Origin: DAOTTI01 sp034437795
GTDB taxonomy: Bacteria > Chloroflexota > UBA11872 > UBA12225
Direction of reading: 5' to 3'
Assembly (NCBI GenBank): GCA_034437795.1
Contig: DAOTTI010000157.1
Coordinates: 1 to 28,930 of the forward strand
Length of the DNA stretch: 28,930 nt
Shown here: positions 14,189 to 22,693 of the stretch, piece by piece
How positions within the stretch are numbered: the first letter of the stretch is position 1
Layout of the letters: every line of letters starts with the position of its first letter
Notes under the pieces: generated by a model
The model's input: the letters and a program-made list of their open reading frames with translations, nothing else
What the model was told of the DNA's origin: nothing
Databases searched by the model: none
Program-made: the position numbers and the translations under genes

Positions 14189-15540
14189 GCGGAGCCATGG
14201 TCGCGCTACCGGCGAGGGTCGGCCGGGAGGAGGCAGCGCTCCGCCGCTGGGCGCCCTTCCTCATCACGCTGGCCATCGTCCTGGTCTATCCCTGGGTCGA
14301 CCAGGCCCTGCGCTGGCAGACGGTGCGCGCCGTGATCCCCATCATGCTGCTCGTGCTGCTGGCGATGGGGCTGAACATCGTCGTGGGCTACGCCGGCCTG
14401 CTCGACCTGGGCTACGCCGCCTTTTTCGCCATCGGCGCCTACACCACGGCCTTTCTCACCTCGCCGATCAGCCCCATCAAGTTTGCCGCCGATAGTCCCT
14501 TCCGGTTCCTGCAGGACTTCTGGGTGGCCATGCTCGTAGCGGTGGTGGTCGCGGCCGTCTTCGGCGTGCTCCTGGGGGCGCCGACCCTGCGTCTGCGAGG
14601 CGACTACCTGGCCATTGTCACGCTCGGCTTTGGCGAGATCGTGCCCCGCGTCGTGCTCAACCTGGAGCAGTGGACCCAGGGATCCAAGGGCATGAACCCC
14701 ATCGGCCGGCCCCACCTGCTGGGCTGTCAGTTCGGCCTCGATCCCTGCACCGTGTTCGGCCAGCAGGTCCGGCTGGGGGCGCTCTCCTGGTACTACCTGA
14801 TCGCCGCCGTGGTCGTTCTCTCGGTGTTGGCCATCACCCGCCTGCGGGACTCGCGGCTGGGGCGAGCCTGGGCGGCGATCCGCGACGACGAGACCGCCGC
14901 TGTGAGCATGGGCATCAACCCCGTCACGACCAAGCTCCTCGCCTTTTCGCTGGGGGCGTCGTTCTCGGGGTTTGCCGGCGCTATCTACTCGGCCTACCTG
15001 CAGGTCATCGACCCGGGCCAGTTCGATTTCTCGATCTCGGTGCTCGTGCTCTGCATGGTCATCCTGGGCGGCACGGGCAACATCTACGGCGTGATGCTGG
15101 GCGGCCTGATCATCGCCTCATTCGACCGCATCTTCGCCGAACGACTGAGCGGCTGGATCCGCGCCGCCGGCGACCTGGTTGGCCCCCTGGGCACGTTCAG
15201 CGTCCCGATCCAGCTACCAGGGGCGGCACCGGGCCAGGTCGCCTTTAGCCTGAAGGGGTTTCTCAAGTCGGTCGACCTGCTGCACGCGCGCCTGCTCATC
15301 TTCGGCCTCTGCCTCGTGCTCCTGATGGTCCTGCGCCCGCAGGGGCTTCTGCCGGAGCGCCGGCGCGCCCGCGCCATCGAGGACCAGGCGGCAGCGGAGC
15401 GGGCCGATGCCCTGGAGGCGCAGGCCGCGGCCGTGCCGGCTAGCGTGCCCCCAGCGGCCGGCGTCGCCGCGCCGCTCGTGGCCGCTCCGGCGGCGCCATC
15501 GGGCGAGGTTGGGGAGCAGCAGCCGGCAGGGAGCGGGTAA
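14185..15540 (+). CDS. livM: Liv-type ABC transporter permease (LivM), operon 1
   Basis: A 451-residue permease. The conserved LivM block LNIVVGYAGLLDLGYAAFFA lies at about residues 60-80 and is followed by APTLRLRGDYLAIVTLGFGE and the coupling region RLGRAWAAIRDDETAA. The domain ends near RPQGLLPERR at about residue 390. About 60 Ala/Pro-rich, probably disordered residues follow (QAAAERADALEAQAAAVPAS), which most LivM proteins lack. The ATG at 14185 overlaps the stop of the 23-codon ORF; GGTGGTGA a few nt upstream is only a weak ribosome site, so translation may depend on coupling. Partner of LivH in the membrane. Confidence 0.94.
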   Translation: MSGAMVALPARVGREEAALRRWAPFLITLAIVLVYPWVDQALRWQTVRAVIPIMLLVLLAMGLNIVVGYAGLLDLGYAAFFAIGAYTTAFLTSPISPIKFAADSPFRFLQDFWVAMLVAVVVAAVFGVLLGAPTLRLRGDYLAIVTLGFGEIVPRVVLNLEQWTQGSKGMNPIGRPHLLGCQFGLDPCTVFGQQVRLGALSWYYLIAAVVVLSVLAITRLRDSRLGRAWAAIRDDETAAVSMGINPVTTKLLAFSLGASFSGFAGAIYSAYLQVIDPGQFDFSISVLVLCMVILGGTGNIYGVMLGGLIIASFDRIFAERLSGWIRAAGDLVGPLGTFSVPIQLPGAAPGQVAFSLKGFLKSVDLLHARLLIFGLCLVLLMVLRPQGLLPERRRARAIEDQAAAERADALEAQAAAVPASVPPAAGVAAPLVAAPAAPSGEVGEQQPAGSG

Positions 15541-15555
15541 CGACCGCGAGCGACC

Positions 15556-16500
15556 ATGGCCGCCGCACAGCCATTACTCGACGTCCGGCGGGTGACCAAG
15601 CGCTTCGGGGGCCTGGTCGCGGTCAACAACGTCGACTTTGCCGTCGAGCCCGGTCGGATCGTCTCACTGATTGGGCCCAACGGCGCGGGCAAGACGACCC
15701 TCTTCAACATGGTGGCCGGCCTCTACCGGCCCAGCGCCGGCGAGATCTACTTTGACGGCCGCCCGATCCACACGCTGGCGCCCCACCAGATCACGGCCCG
15801 CGGCATCGCGCGCACCTTCCAGAACATCCGGCTGTTCGTCAACCTGACCGTGCTGGAGAACGTGCTGGTGGGCATGCACTGCCGCCTGCGGTCGGGGGCG
15901 TTTGGCGCCATCGTGCGCCCGCCGGGCTACCGGCGGGAGGAGCAGGCCGCTCGGGAGCGGGCCCTGGCCCTGCTGGCCCTGGTGCAGCTCGAACGGTACG
16001 CCGACGAAGGGGCGGTGAACCTGCCCTACGGGATGCAGCGCCGCTTAGAGCTGGCGCGCGCCCTGGCCGCCCAACCCAAGCTGCTCTTGCTCGATGAGCC
16101 GACGGCGGGCATGAACCCGCAGGAGACGGCGGTCATGATGGCCCTCATCCGGCGCCTGCGGGACGAGCTCAACCTGACCGTCCTGCTCATCGAGCACGAC
16201 ATGCAGGTGGTAATGGGGATCTCGGAGCGGGTCACCGTCCTGAACTTCGGCCAGAAGATCGCGGAGGGGACACCGCGGGAGGTGCAGCAGAACCCGCAGG
16301 TGATCGAGGCTTACCTCGGGCGGCGCCACGCCCGGCCAGGGGATGGCGGCCCAGATAGCGCTCAGCCCGGTGGCGCACAGCCGGAAGATGGCCGGCCAGA
16401 TGACGTTCGGCCAGATGGCGGCCCGCAGCCGGCGGCAGCCGGTCCTGAGCCGGCCGGCGCCGCGCCGCCCGCCGCCGAAGAGCCGGCGACCAGCCCCTGA
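15556..16500 (+). CDS. livG: Liv-type ABC transporter ATPase (LivG), operon 1, with repetitive C-terminal tail
   Basis: A 314-residue ATP-binding subunit. Walker A GPNGAGKTT is at residues 40-48, the Q-loop lies near TARGIARTFQNIRLF, the LivG-type signature is LPYGMQRRLELARALA, Walker B is LLLLDEPTAGMNP, and the switch His is in LLIEHDMQVVMG. The ATPase domain ends with the usual VIEAYLGRR near residue 256, the normal LivG length. The remaining ~57 residues are a Pro/Gly/Asp-rich repeat tail (units like GGPDSAQP, GRPDDVRP) encoded by degenerate CCAGAT-containing repeats. It starts 15 nt after livM. The tail is probably disordered and of unknown role. Confidence 0.94.
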   Translation: MAAAQPLLDVRRVTKRFGGLVAVNNVDFAVEPGRIVSLIGPNGAGKTTLFNMVAGLYRPSAGEIYFDGRPIHTLAPHQITARGIARTFQNIRLFVNLTVLENVLVGMHCRLRSGAFGAIVRPPGYRREEQAARERALALLALVQLERYADEGAVNLPYGMQRRLELARALAAQPKLLLLDEPTAGMNPQETAVMMALIRRLRDELNLTVLLIEHDMQVVMGISERVTVLNFGQKIAEGTPREVQQNPQVIEAYLGRRHARPGDGGPDSAQPGGAQPEDGRPDDVRPDGGPQPAAAGPEPAGAAPPAAEEPATSP

Positions 16501-16605
16501 TCCATGCCTTACGGCTATCTGCTTCGCCGTCACCGCGCTTCCCTCGACACACATGTCTCGATCCGCCACGCCATGGCCAAGCGTCCAGCTGGAGTACAAG
16601 CGACC

Positions 16606-17319
16606 GTGCCACTGCTGGAAGTGAACGACGTGCACACCTACTACGGGAGCATCCACGCCCTGCGCGGCGTGTCCTTGCACATTGACGAGGGCGAGGTGGT
16701 CACGCTGATCGGCAGCAACGGCGCGGGCAAGAGCACGATGCTGAAGACGATCTCGGGGCTGATCCATCCGCGACAGGGGACCATTGCCTTGCGGGGGCGC
16801 CGGATCGATCGCCTGCAGCCCCACCAGATCGTGCGCCTGGGGATCTGCCAGGCGCCGGAGGGGCGGCGCATCTTTCCCGCCCTGACGGTGGCGGAAAACT
16901 TGGACATGGGCGCCTTCACGCGCCAGGACCGCACGCAGATTGCGCGGGACCGCGAGCGAGTGTTCGCGCTCTTTCCCCGCCTGAAGGAACGCCTGCGCCA
17001 GCGGGCGGGCACCCTCTCAGGGGGCGAGCAGCAGATGCTGGCCATCGGTCGGGCGCTGATGGCCGCTCCGTCCGTGCTGCTCCTGGACGAGCCGTCGATG
17101 GGGCTGGCGCCGGTCCTCGTAGACGCCATCTTCGACGCCATTCGCGAGATCAACCGGCAGGGCACCACCGTGATGCTGGTGGAGCAGAACGCCTCGCTGG
17201 CCCTGTCGGTTGCCTCCCGTGGCTACGTCCTCCAATCGGGCCGGATCGTGCTGCACGACACCGCCGGCAATCTGCAGCAGAACCCGCACGTCCGGCGGGC
17301 CTACCTGGGCGAGACCTGA
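16606..17319 (+). CDS. livF: Liv-type ABC transporter ATPase (LivF), operon 1
   Basis: The second ATPase, 237 residues from GTG at 16606, the usual LivF length. Walker A GSNGAGKST is at residues 36-43, the LivF-specific switch appears in GICQAPEGRRIFPALTVAEN, the canonical signature LSGGEQQ is at 137-143, Walker B is VLLLDEPSMGLAP, and it ends VRRAYLGET. GTG is preferred because family members start at this point (xLLEVNDVHTYYG) and GGAG lies 11 nt upstream. In-frame ATGs at 16504 and 16573 exist but lack ribosome sites and would add unrelated residues. It forms the ATPase pair with LivG. Confidence 0.93.
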   Translation: MPLLEVNDVHTYYGSIHALRGVSLHIDEGEVVTLIGSNGAGKSTMLKTISGLIHPRQGTIALRGRRIDRLQPHQIVRLGICQAPEGRRIFPALTVAENLDMGAFTRQDRTQIARDRERVFALFPRLKERLRQRAGTLSGGEQQMLAIGRALMAAPSVLLLDEPSMGLAPVLVDAIFDAIREINRQGTTVMLVEQNASLALSVASRGYVLQSGRIVLHDTAGNLQQNPHVRRAYLGET

Positions 17320-17325
17320 CCGCTG

Positions 17326-17352
17326 CGTGGCCGGCAGGGCCGGAGCGCCACG
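17326..17352 (+). terminator. Candidate terminator of liv operon 1
   Basis: Seven nt after the livF stop, CGTGG-CCGGC pairs with GCCGG and CCACG around a 3-nt loop, with a 4-nt bulge between the two right-hand parts. A pyrimidine-rich stretch (CCCCTCTTCTCCCCTATT) follows. It stands between operon 1 and the promoter of operon 2. Confidence 0.42.
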
Positions 17353-17371
17353 ATACCCCTCTTCTCCCCTA

Positions 17372-17400
17372 TTGTCAACCGGCAGCGCTGCTCCTATACT
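17372..17400 (+). promoter_or_regulatory. Near-consensus promoter of liv operon 2
   Basis: TTGTCA (17372-17377), a 17-nt spacer and TATACT (17395-17400): a near-consensus housekeeping-sigma promoter, and the best in the window. It lies 117 nt before the second substrate-binding protein gene, leaving room for a leader of about 110 nt. Confidence 0.7.
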
Positions 17401-17516
17401 CGGAAGTAGATAGGGAGCCCTTCCTGGAGGGAGGGGCGTGTGCTGGACCGGCCCAGCGCCGGCTGCCCTCGCTCCAGCAGGAGGGCCGGCTGAGAGTAGT
17501 CAGGAGGGCAACTGCC

Positions 17517-18773
17517 ATGAAGCGACGGGAGATCCTCGCGCTCAGCGCACAGGTGCTGGCCATCGCCCCGCTCGCAGGCGCCTGCCGGCCGGCGGGCGCG
17601 CCAGGCGTCACGGGTACGCCGGCGGCGCCAACCAGCGGGATGATCAAGATCGTGTCCAGCCTGCCGCGCACCGGCACGGATAAGGCGCAGACGGACACGA
17701 TGGTGAACGCGTTCCGTATGGCGCTGGAGGAGAACAACAACCGCGCGGGCAACTTCACCATCACCTATGAGGACTGGGATGACGCTACGGCCGCGGCCGG
17801 CAAGTGGGACCCTGCTCAGGAGACGGCGAACGCCAACAAGGCGGCGGCGGACCGTGACATTATGGTCTACCTGGGCACGTTCAACTCCGGCGCCGCGAAG
17901 CTCTCCATCCCCATCCTGAACCAGGCGGGCCCGCTGGTGATGATCTCTCCGGCCAATACCTATCCGGGCCTGACCAAGAAGGTGGGCGCCGAGCCGGGCG
18001 AGCCGGACAAGTACTATCCGACCAGGATCCGCAACTACACCCGCGTCGTGCCGGCCGACGACATCCAGGGCGCGGTGGCCGCGCAGTGGGCCAGGGACCT
18101 GGGCGTGAAGAAGGTCTACATCCTGGATGATCAGGAGCTCTACGGCAAGGGCGTGGCCGACGTCTTCGAGCAGAACGCCAAGAAGCTCGGGCTTCAGGTC
18201 GTGGGGCACGAGGGGATCCAGACGAAGGCGGCCGACTACAAGGCGCTGATGAACAAGATCAAGGCGCTGGAGCCGGACCTGATCTACTTCGGCGGGATTA
18301 CGGCCAACGGCGCCGGCCAGCTGGTGAAGGACAAGGTGGGCGTCGGCATGCCCAATGACAAGGTCAAGTTCATGGGTGCGGACGGCATCTACGAGCAGGC
18401 CTTCATCGAGGCGGCCGGCGCGGAGAACGCGGAGGGCGTCTACGCCACGTTTGGTGGCATCCCGCCGGACAAGCTCACCGGCAAGGCCCTGGAGTGGGCC
18501 AACAATTACCGCCGGAAGTACGGCGGGGAGCTGGCGGCCTACACCATCTACGCCTATGAGGCGATGAAGGTGGCGCTGGACGCCATCGAGCGGGCCGGCA
18601 GGAAGGACCGCCGTGCCATCCGTGATGCCGTGTTCGCCACCAAGAACTTCACCAAGGGCGTGCTCGGCACCTGGAGCTTCGACGAGAACGGGGACACGAC
18701 GCTGACGACCATGTCCGGCGGCCAGGTTAAGGCCGGCAAGTTCCAGTTCGTGAAGGAGCTGTCGGCGAAGTAG
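17517..18773 (+). CDS. livK: Liv-type ABC transporter substrate-binding protein, operon 2 (probable lipoprotein)
   Basis: A 418-residue HAAT-family binding protein. AGGAGGG lies about 9 nt before the ATG. The N-terminus MKRREILALSAQ has a short basic start; the hydrophobic stretch ends PLAGAC, placing Cys23 at a lipobox-like site, so it may be lipid-anchored, unlike the Tat-type signal of its paralogue. The mature domain reads IKIVSSLPRTGTDKAQ, LGTFNSGAAKLSIPI, MISPANTYPGLTKK, LYGKGVADVF and TIYAYEAMKVALDAI. Conservation with the operon 1 protein is close through the ligand cleft, suggesting related ligands. Differences in the N-terminal lobe (PRTGTDKAQ versus PMTGSSYGQ) could change specificity. 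Confidence 0.93.
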   Translation: MKRREILALSAQVLAIAPLAGACRPAGAPGVTGTPAAPTSGMIKIVSSLPRTGTDKAQTDTMVNAFRMALEENNNRAGNFTITYEDWDDATAAAGKWDPAQETANANKAAADRDIMVYLGTFNSGAAKLSIPILNQAGPLVMISPANTYPGLTKKVGAEPGEPDKYYPTRIRNYTRVVPADDIQGAVAAQWARDLGVKKVYILDDQELYGKGVADVFEQNAKKLGLQVVGHEGIQTKAADYKALMNKIKALEPDLIYFGGITANGAGQLVKDKVGVGMPNDKVKFMGADGIYEQAFIEAAGAENAEGVYATFGGIPPDKLTGKALEWANNYRRKYGGELAAYTIYAYEAMKVALDAIERAGRKDRRAIRDAVFATKNFTKGVLGTWSFDENGDTTLTTMSGGQVKAGKFQFVKELSAK

Positions 18774-18835
18774 CCGCGAGCCCCTGCCTCGTCAAACGAA
18801 GTGGCGGATTACCGGCCCCGATCCGGTAGAGACGG

Positions 18836-18898
18836 GCGAAGGGGTCGGGTGGCCTGCCCGGCGCAGCCGGCCGCGCCGGCGCCGCCCGATCCCTTCGC
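18836..18898 (+). promoter_or_regulatory. Long hairpin between livK and livH of operon 2
   Basis: Arms 18836-18852 and 18882-18898 pair over 17 bp with two G-U wobbles and no mismatch, around a 29-nt GC-rich loop. There is no U-run after it. Such a structure after a binding-protein gene often protects its mRNA 3' end or reduces read-through, giving more binding protein than permease. A smaller hairpin (TACCGG/CCGGTA) lies at 18810-18828. The remaining 237-nt interval shows no gene. Confidence 0.6.
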
Positions 18899-19010
18899 TG
18901 GTTTGCCTGGCCCTGGCGGGGCGGGCGAGCACGTCGCTCGAGGAGGGAACCATCGCACCATACTGGAGCCGGCGCTCAGCTAAAGTGCTAAGGAACTGAG
19001 TAAGGAAGAG

Positions 19011-20117
19011 ATGGCGCTGACGCAGGCGGCGGTGAGGCGGCGCAGCACCTGGTGGAGCTGGGTGCTGGCTGTGGCCGGTATCTATCTCGCCTTGCTTCTC
19101 GGTCCGGTGGCGGGGTTCGACGTCCCACGGATCGTGCGCGAGATTGCCGCCAACCCGCAGCTCCTGGTCCAGCAGCTCTTGGTGGGCCTGGCCAACGGCA
19201 GCATCGTGGCGATCATCGCCCTGGGCTACACCATGGTCTATGGCATCCTGGAGCTGATCAACTTCGCCCACGGCGACCTGTTCATGCTCGGCGTCTTCGC
19301 CTCGCTGAGCGTCATCGGCACCATGGGCGTGACGCATGAGAGCCCGGCGCTCGCCATCGCCGGCGCCATCATCCTGGCCTTTCTGGTGGCCTCCGCCTTC
19401 TGCGCCGCGCTCAACGTGCTGATCGAGCGCCTGGCCTACCGCCGGCTGAGAAACGCGCCCCGGCTGGCGCCCCTGATCTCCGCCATTGGCGTCTCCTTCA
19501 TCCTGATCAACATCGGCCTCTACTGGGGCGGGCTGCGCACCATCTTCCCCTTCATGGGCACGAACGCCGCCGCACCGAAGAACTTCCCCGACCTTATCCC
19601 GCGCATCGACCTGCTCAAGAGCCTGGGCATCGAGACCTCGATCGTGTTCACCACCAAGGACCTGGCCGTGATCGCCATGGCGGCGGTGTTGATGGTGGCC
19701 CTGCGCCTGTTCGTGCAGCGGACCAGGCTGGGCAAGGCCATGCGGGCCACGGCGCAGAACCGTGACGCGGCGCTGATGGTGGGGATCAACGTCGACCAGG
19801 TGATTGCGCTGACCTTCCTCATCGGCGGGGCGCTGGCCGGCGCCGCCGGCTTGATGGTGGGGCTGTACAACAATACCGCGCACTTCACGATGGGCTTCAC
19901 CGCCGGCCTGCGCGCCTTCACCGCGGCCGTGCTGGGCGGCATCGGCAACATCACCGGCGCCATGCTGGGCGGCCTGCTGATCGGCCTGCTCTCCGCGTTG
20001 AGCGATCAGTACCTCTCCGCCCGCTGGACCGACGCCTGGGTCTTTGCCATCCTGGTGCTGATCCTGGTCTTCCGGCCGACCGGCCTGCTGGGCGAGCGGG
20101 CGGCGGAGAAGGCGTAG
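19011..20117 (+). CDS. livH: Liv-type ABC transporter permease (LivH), operon 2
   Basis: A 368-residue LivH permease, paralogue of the operon 1 protein. The signature TMVYGILELINFAHGDLFML is near residues 73-92; the coupling segment VQRTRLGKAMRATAQNRDAA and the late block TAAVLGGIGNITGAMLGGLL are conserved. The N-terminus is about 30 residues longer and adds a hydrophobic helix (WVLAVAGIYLALLLGPVAG). AAGGAAGA stands just upstream of ATG 19011. It begins 237 nt after livK, across a hairpin-bearing spacer. Confidence 0.94.
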   Translation: MALTQAAVRRRSTWWSWVLAVAGIYLALLLGPVAGFDVPRIVREIAANPQLLVQQLLVGLANGSIVAIIALGYTMVYGILELINFAHGDLFMLGVFASLSVIGTMGVTHESPALAIAGAIILAFLVASAFCAALNVLIERLAYRRLRNAPRLAPLISAIGVSFILINIGLYWGGLRTIFPFMGTNAAAPKNFPDLIPRIDLLKSLGIETSIVFTTKDLAVIAMAAVLMVALRLFVQRTRLGKAMRATAQNRDAALMVGINVDQVIALTFLIGGALAGAAGLMVGLYNNTAHFTMGFTAGLRAFTAAVLGGIGNITGAMLGGLLIGLLSALSDQYLSARWTDAWVFAILVLILVFRPTGLLGERAAEKA

Positions 20118-20126
20118 ACGGCGTCG

Positions 20127-21782
20127 ATGGCTGGGAAACGAGCGACCAACGCCGGAAGCGAGCGGACAGCGGCGGGGAAACGGCCGTCCCTCGTCCTCGG
20201 ACGTTCGTCGCTCGCCGGCGGCGGCGCGCTGTCTTCAGTCGTCCGCGCCGGCCTGGCGGCCGCCTCGCTGGCCGCGGTGATCGTCGTCCTCAACGGCGGC
20301 TGGGCAGGCCCGGCGCTGGCCTTTGTCGCCGGCGCCGGGGCGGGGATCCTGGCGGCGTCGTGGGTGGACTGGCGGCACCCGCGCGAGGCGCGGCGCCTGG
20401 GTCTAGTGGCCGGCGCCGTGGCCGGCGCGCTCCTGCTGGCGGCGCAGGCCTTCCGCGACTGGCCCCTGCAGTGGCTGGCGGGGCAGGCCCCCGCGCCCCT
20501 GGCCGCCACGCTCGTCACCGCGCTGGCGTCGCTCGTGATCGCCACCGCCACCGGCGCGGCGTTCGGCGCCATCCAGGCCCAGCCGGTGGCGCAGCGCCGG
20601 CTGGTGACCAACCTGCTGCTCGCTCTCTACCTGGTGCTGTACCCCATCATCGATGGCGCCACCGGCCTGGGCTGGATCGGCCAGATGATTGCCGTGCTGA
20701 TCTTCGTCCTGCTGGCCCTGGGCTTGAACATCGTCGTTGGCTACGCCGGACTGCTGGACCTGGGCTACGCCGCCTTCTTCGCCATCGGCGCCTACGCCAC
20801 CGGCCTCCTCTCATCGCCCCACCTGGGCATCCAGCTCAACTTCTGGCTGGTCATCTGGCTGGCGGCGGCGGTGGCCGCGCTCTTCGGCGTGATCCTCGGC
20901 GCCCCCACGCTCCCGCTGCGGGGCGACTACCTGGCCATCGTCACCCTGGGGTTCGGGGAGATTGTCCCTATCGTCATCCGCAACCTGACGGCGGTGGTAA
21001 TCCGCGAGCCGATCACCGGCATCTGCCTGGCCGGCTGCGAGCGCCCGCTCAACCTCACCGGCGGGGTGCAGGGGATCAATCCCATCGGGCGCCCCGCGCT
21101 GCCGGTGATCGGCGAGTTCCAGCCGGGCAACTATCTCCCCTGGTACTACCTCATTCTGGCGCTGATCGTCTTCTCGGTCTTTCTGATCAATCGCCTCTAT
21201 CGCTCCCGTCTCGGCCGGGCGTGGACGGCCATTCGCGAGGACGAGCTGGCGGCGGCCGTGATGGGCGTCGACCTGGTCAAGACGAAGCTGCTGGCGTTCG
21301 CCATGGGGGCTACCTTCTCCGGCTTTGCCGGGGCGTTCTACGCCGCCTACATCAGCGCCATCTTCCCCACTACGTTCGACTTCTCCATCTCGGTGATCGT
21401 ACTGTGCATGGTGATCCTGGGCGGGATGGGCAACATGGTGGGGGTCATCTTGGGCGGGCTGATCATCATGAGCGCCGACCGCATCTTCCTGCCTCAGTTC
21501 GCCTCGCTCTCGCAGGCCGTGCTCACCACCAGCGTCTTCCCGCTGATCCCGAACGCGGCCCTGCGCGAGTTCCTGGGGAACGCGGTGGATCCTAGCCAGC
21601 TGCGCCTGCTGCTCTTCGGCCTGACGCTGGTGCTGATGATGAACATCCGGCCGGAGGGGCTGGTGCCGAGCGCGCGGCGCCGCGCCGAGCTGCACGAGGA
21701 GGCCGAGCTCAAGGAGGCTGCCGAACAGCCCCCCACGCCGTCCGAAGTGCAGTCGCCGGCGGTGACGCTGGTGGGAGAGTAG
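20127..21782 (+). CDS. livM: Liv-type ABC transporter permease (LivM), operon 2, with N-terminal membrane extension
   Basis: A 551-residue protein, about 100 longer than its operon 1 paralogue and well above the usual LivM size. The LivM core starts near residue 185 (LNIVVGYAGLLDLGYAAFFA) and includes APTLPLRGDYLAIVTLGFGE and RLGRAWTAIREDELAAAVMG. The N-terminal extension has a basic, low-complexity start (MAGKRATNAGSERTAAGKRP) and roughly three extra hydrophobic segments around AAASLAAVIVVLNGGWAGPA, LGLVAGAVAGALLLAAQAF and TLVTALASLVIATATGAAFG. It begins 9 nt after livH. The stop falls in GAGTAGCGA, matching one unit of the window's heptamer repeat. Transport role is secure; the extension's function is unknown. 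Confidence 0.93.
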   Translation: MAGKRATNAGSERTAAGKRPSLVLGRSSLAGGGALSSVVRAGLAAASLAAVIVVLNGGWAGPALAFVAGAGAGILAASWVDWRHPREARRLGLVAGAVAGALLLAAQAFRDWPLQWLAGQAPAPLAATLVTALASLVIATATGAAFGAIQAQPVAQRRLVTNLLLALYLVLYPIIDGATGLGWIGQMIAVLIFVLLALGLNIVVGYAGLLDLGYAAFFAIGAYATGLLSSPHLGIQLNFWLVIWLAAAVAALFGVILGAPTLPLRGDYLAIVTLGFGEIVPIVIRNLTAVVIREPITGICLAGCERPLNLTGGVQGINPIGRPALPVIGEFQPGNYLPWYYLILALIVFSVFLINRLYRSRLGRAWTAIREDELAAAVMGVDLVKTKLLAFAMGATFSGFAGAFYAAYISAIFPTTFDFSISVIVLCMVILGGMGNMVGVILGGLIIMSADRIFLPQFASLSQAVLTTSVFPLIPNAALREFLGNAVDPSQLRLLLFGLTLVLMMNIRPEGLVPSARRRAELHEEAELKEAAEQPPTPSEVQSPAVTLVGE

Positions 21783-21804
21783 CGACGGCCCGGGGGCACG
21801 CGCC

Positions 21805-22581
21805 ATGGCCCTTCTGGAAGCGGTCAACGTCACCCAACTGTTCGGTGGCCTGGTGGCGCTGGATGGGGTCAACCTGGAGGTTGAGCCGGGGATGATCGCC
21901 AGCATCATCGGCCCCAACGGTGCTGGGAAGACAACGCTCTTCAACCTGATCACGGGGCTATACACGCCCACGGCCGGCGACCTGCGCTTCGAAGGAGAGA
22001 GCCTCGTCGGGCTGAAGCCGCACGCCATCACGGCCCGCGGCATCTGCCGCACCTTTCAGAACATTCGGCTGTTCCGGAACATGACCGCGGTGGAGAACGT
22101 GCTGGTGGGGCATCACGCCCGCATGCGGGCCGGCCTGGCCGGCATCCTGCTGCGCACCAGCGCCGTCCGCCAGGAGGAGCAGCGCGCCTACACGCGGGCC
22201 CTGGAGCTACTGGAGTTCGTCGGCCTCGGGCGCCGCGCGGCCGAGACCACCGCCCGCCACCTGCCGTACGGGGACCAGCGCCGGCTGGAGATCGCCCGCG
22301 CGCTGGCGGCCGAACCAAAGCTGCTCTTGCTGGACGAACCGACGGCGGGGATGAACCCGGCGGAAAAGGCGCGGCTGATGGCCTTCATCCAGCGCATCCG
22401 CAAGGAGCTAAGGGTGACCATTCTGCTCATTGAACACGACATGCGGGTGGTGATGGGCATCTCCGATCGGGTCACGGTCCTGAACTTCGGGAAGAAGATC
22501 GCGGAAGGCACGCCGGCGGAGGTGCAGCGCAATCGAGACGTGATCGAGGCCTATCTGGGCAGGGAGACGGCGGTAGTCTGA
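21805..22581 (+). CDS. livG: Liv-type ABC transporter ATPase (LivG), operon 2
   Basis: A 258-residue ATPase of normal LivG length, without the repetitive tail of the operon 1 copy. Walker A GPNGAGKTT is at residues 36-44; the Q-loop region is TARGICRTFQNIRLFRN; the signature is LPYGDQRRLEIARALA; Walker B is LLLLDEPTAGMNPAE; the switch His is in LLIEHDMRVVMG; and it ends VIEAYLGRETAVV. It begins 22 nt after livM and is nearly collinear with the operon 1 LivG. Confidence 0.95.
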   Translation: MALLEAVNVTQLFGGLVALDGVNLEVEPGMIASIIGPNGAGKTTLFNLITGLYTPTAGDLRFEGESLVGLKPHAITARGICRTFQNIRLFRNMTAVENVLVGHHARMRAGLAGILLRTSAVRQEEQRAYTRALELLEFVGLGRRAAETTARHLPYGDQRRLEIARALAAEPKLLLLDEPTAGMNPAEKARLMAFIQRIRKELRVTILLIEHDMRVVMGISDRVTVLNFGKKIAEGTPAEVQRNRDVIEAYLGRETAVV

Positions 22582-22583
22582 GA

Positions 22584-22680
22584 CGACGGACGAAAGTCGA
22601 ACGACGAAGGACGGAGGACGGCGCAAGGCTCATTCGTCCGTGGTCATTCGCCCGTGGTCCTTCGCCCTGCGTCCGAGTGG
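22584..22680. repeat. GACGAAG-type tandem and inverted heptamer repeat
   Basis: Between livG and livF of operon 2. The left half has units of the GACGAAG/GACGGAG type in direct tandem; the right half has the same motif inverted (TCGTCCGTGGTC, GTCCTTCG), so the transcript can fold on itself. No coding function is supported. It may tune the livG/livF ratio or be a passive repeat. Confidence 0.6.
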
Positions 22681-22693
22681 AGCGGTGGAGCGA

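Noticed and set aside
18792..19883. 363-codon minus-strand frame opposite livH of operon 2
   Set aside because: It is an antisense frame rich in His, Gln, Asp and Gly and overlaps an unambiguous permease; it also covers the hairpin spacer.
20360..21595. 411-codon plus-strand frame inside livM of operon 2
   Set aside because: It is the shifted reading of livM, giving Arg/Pro/Gly-rich text, while the livM frame has conserved motifs throughout.
20811..22052. 413-codon minus-strand frame across livM and livG of operon 2
   Set aside because: Shadow of two strong plus-strand genes; composition is that of an antisense artefact.
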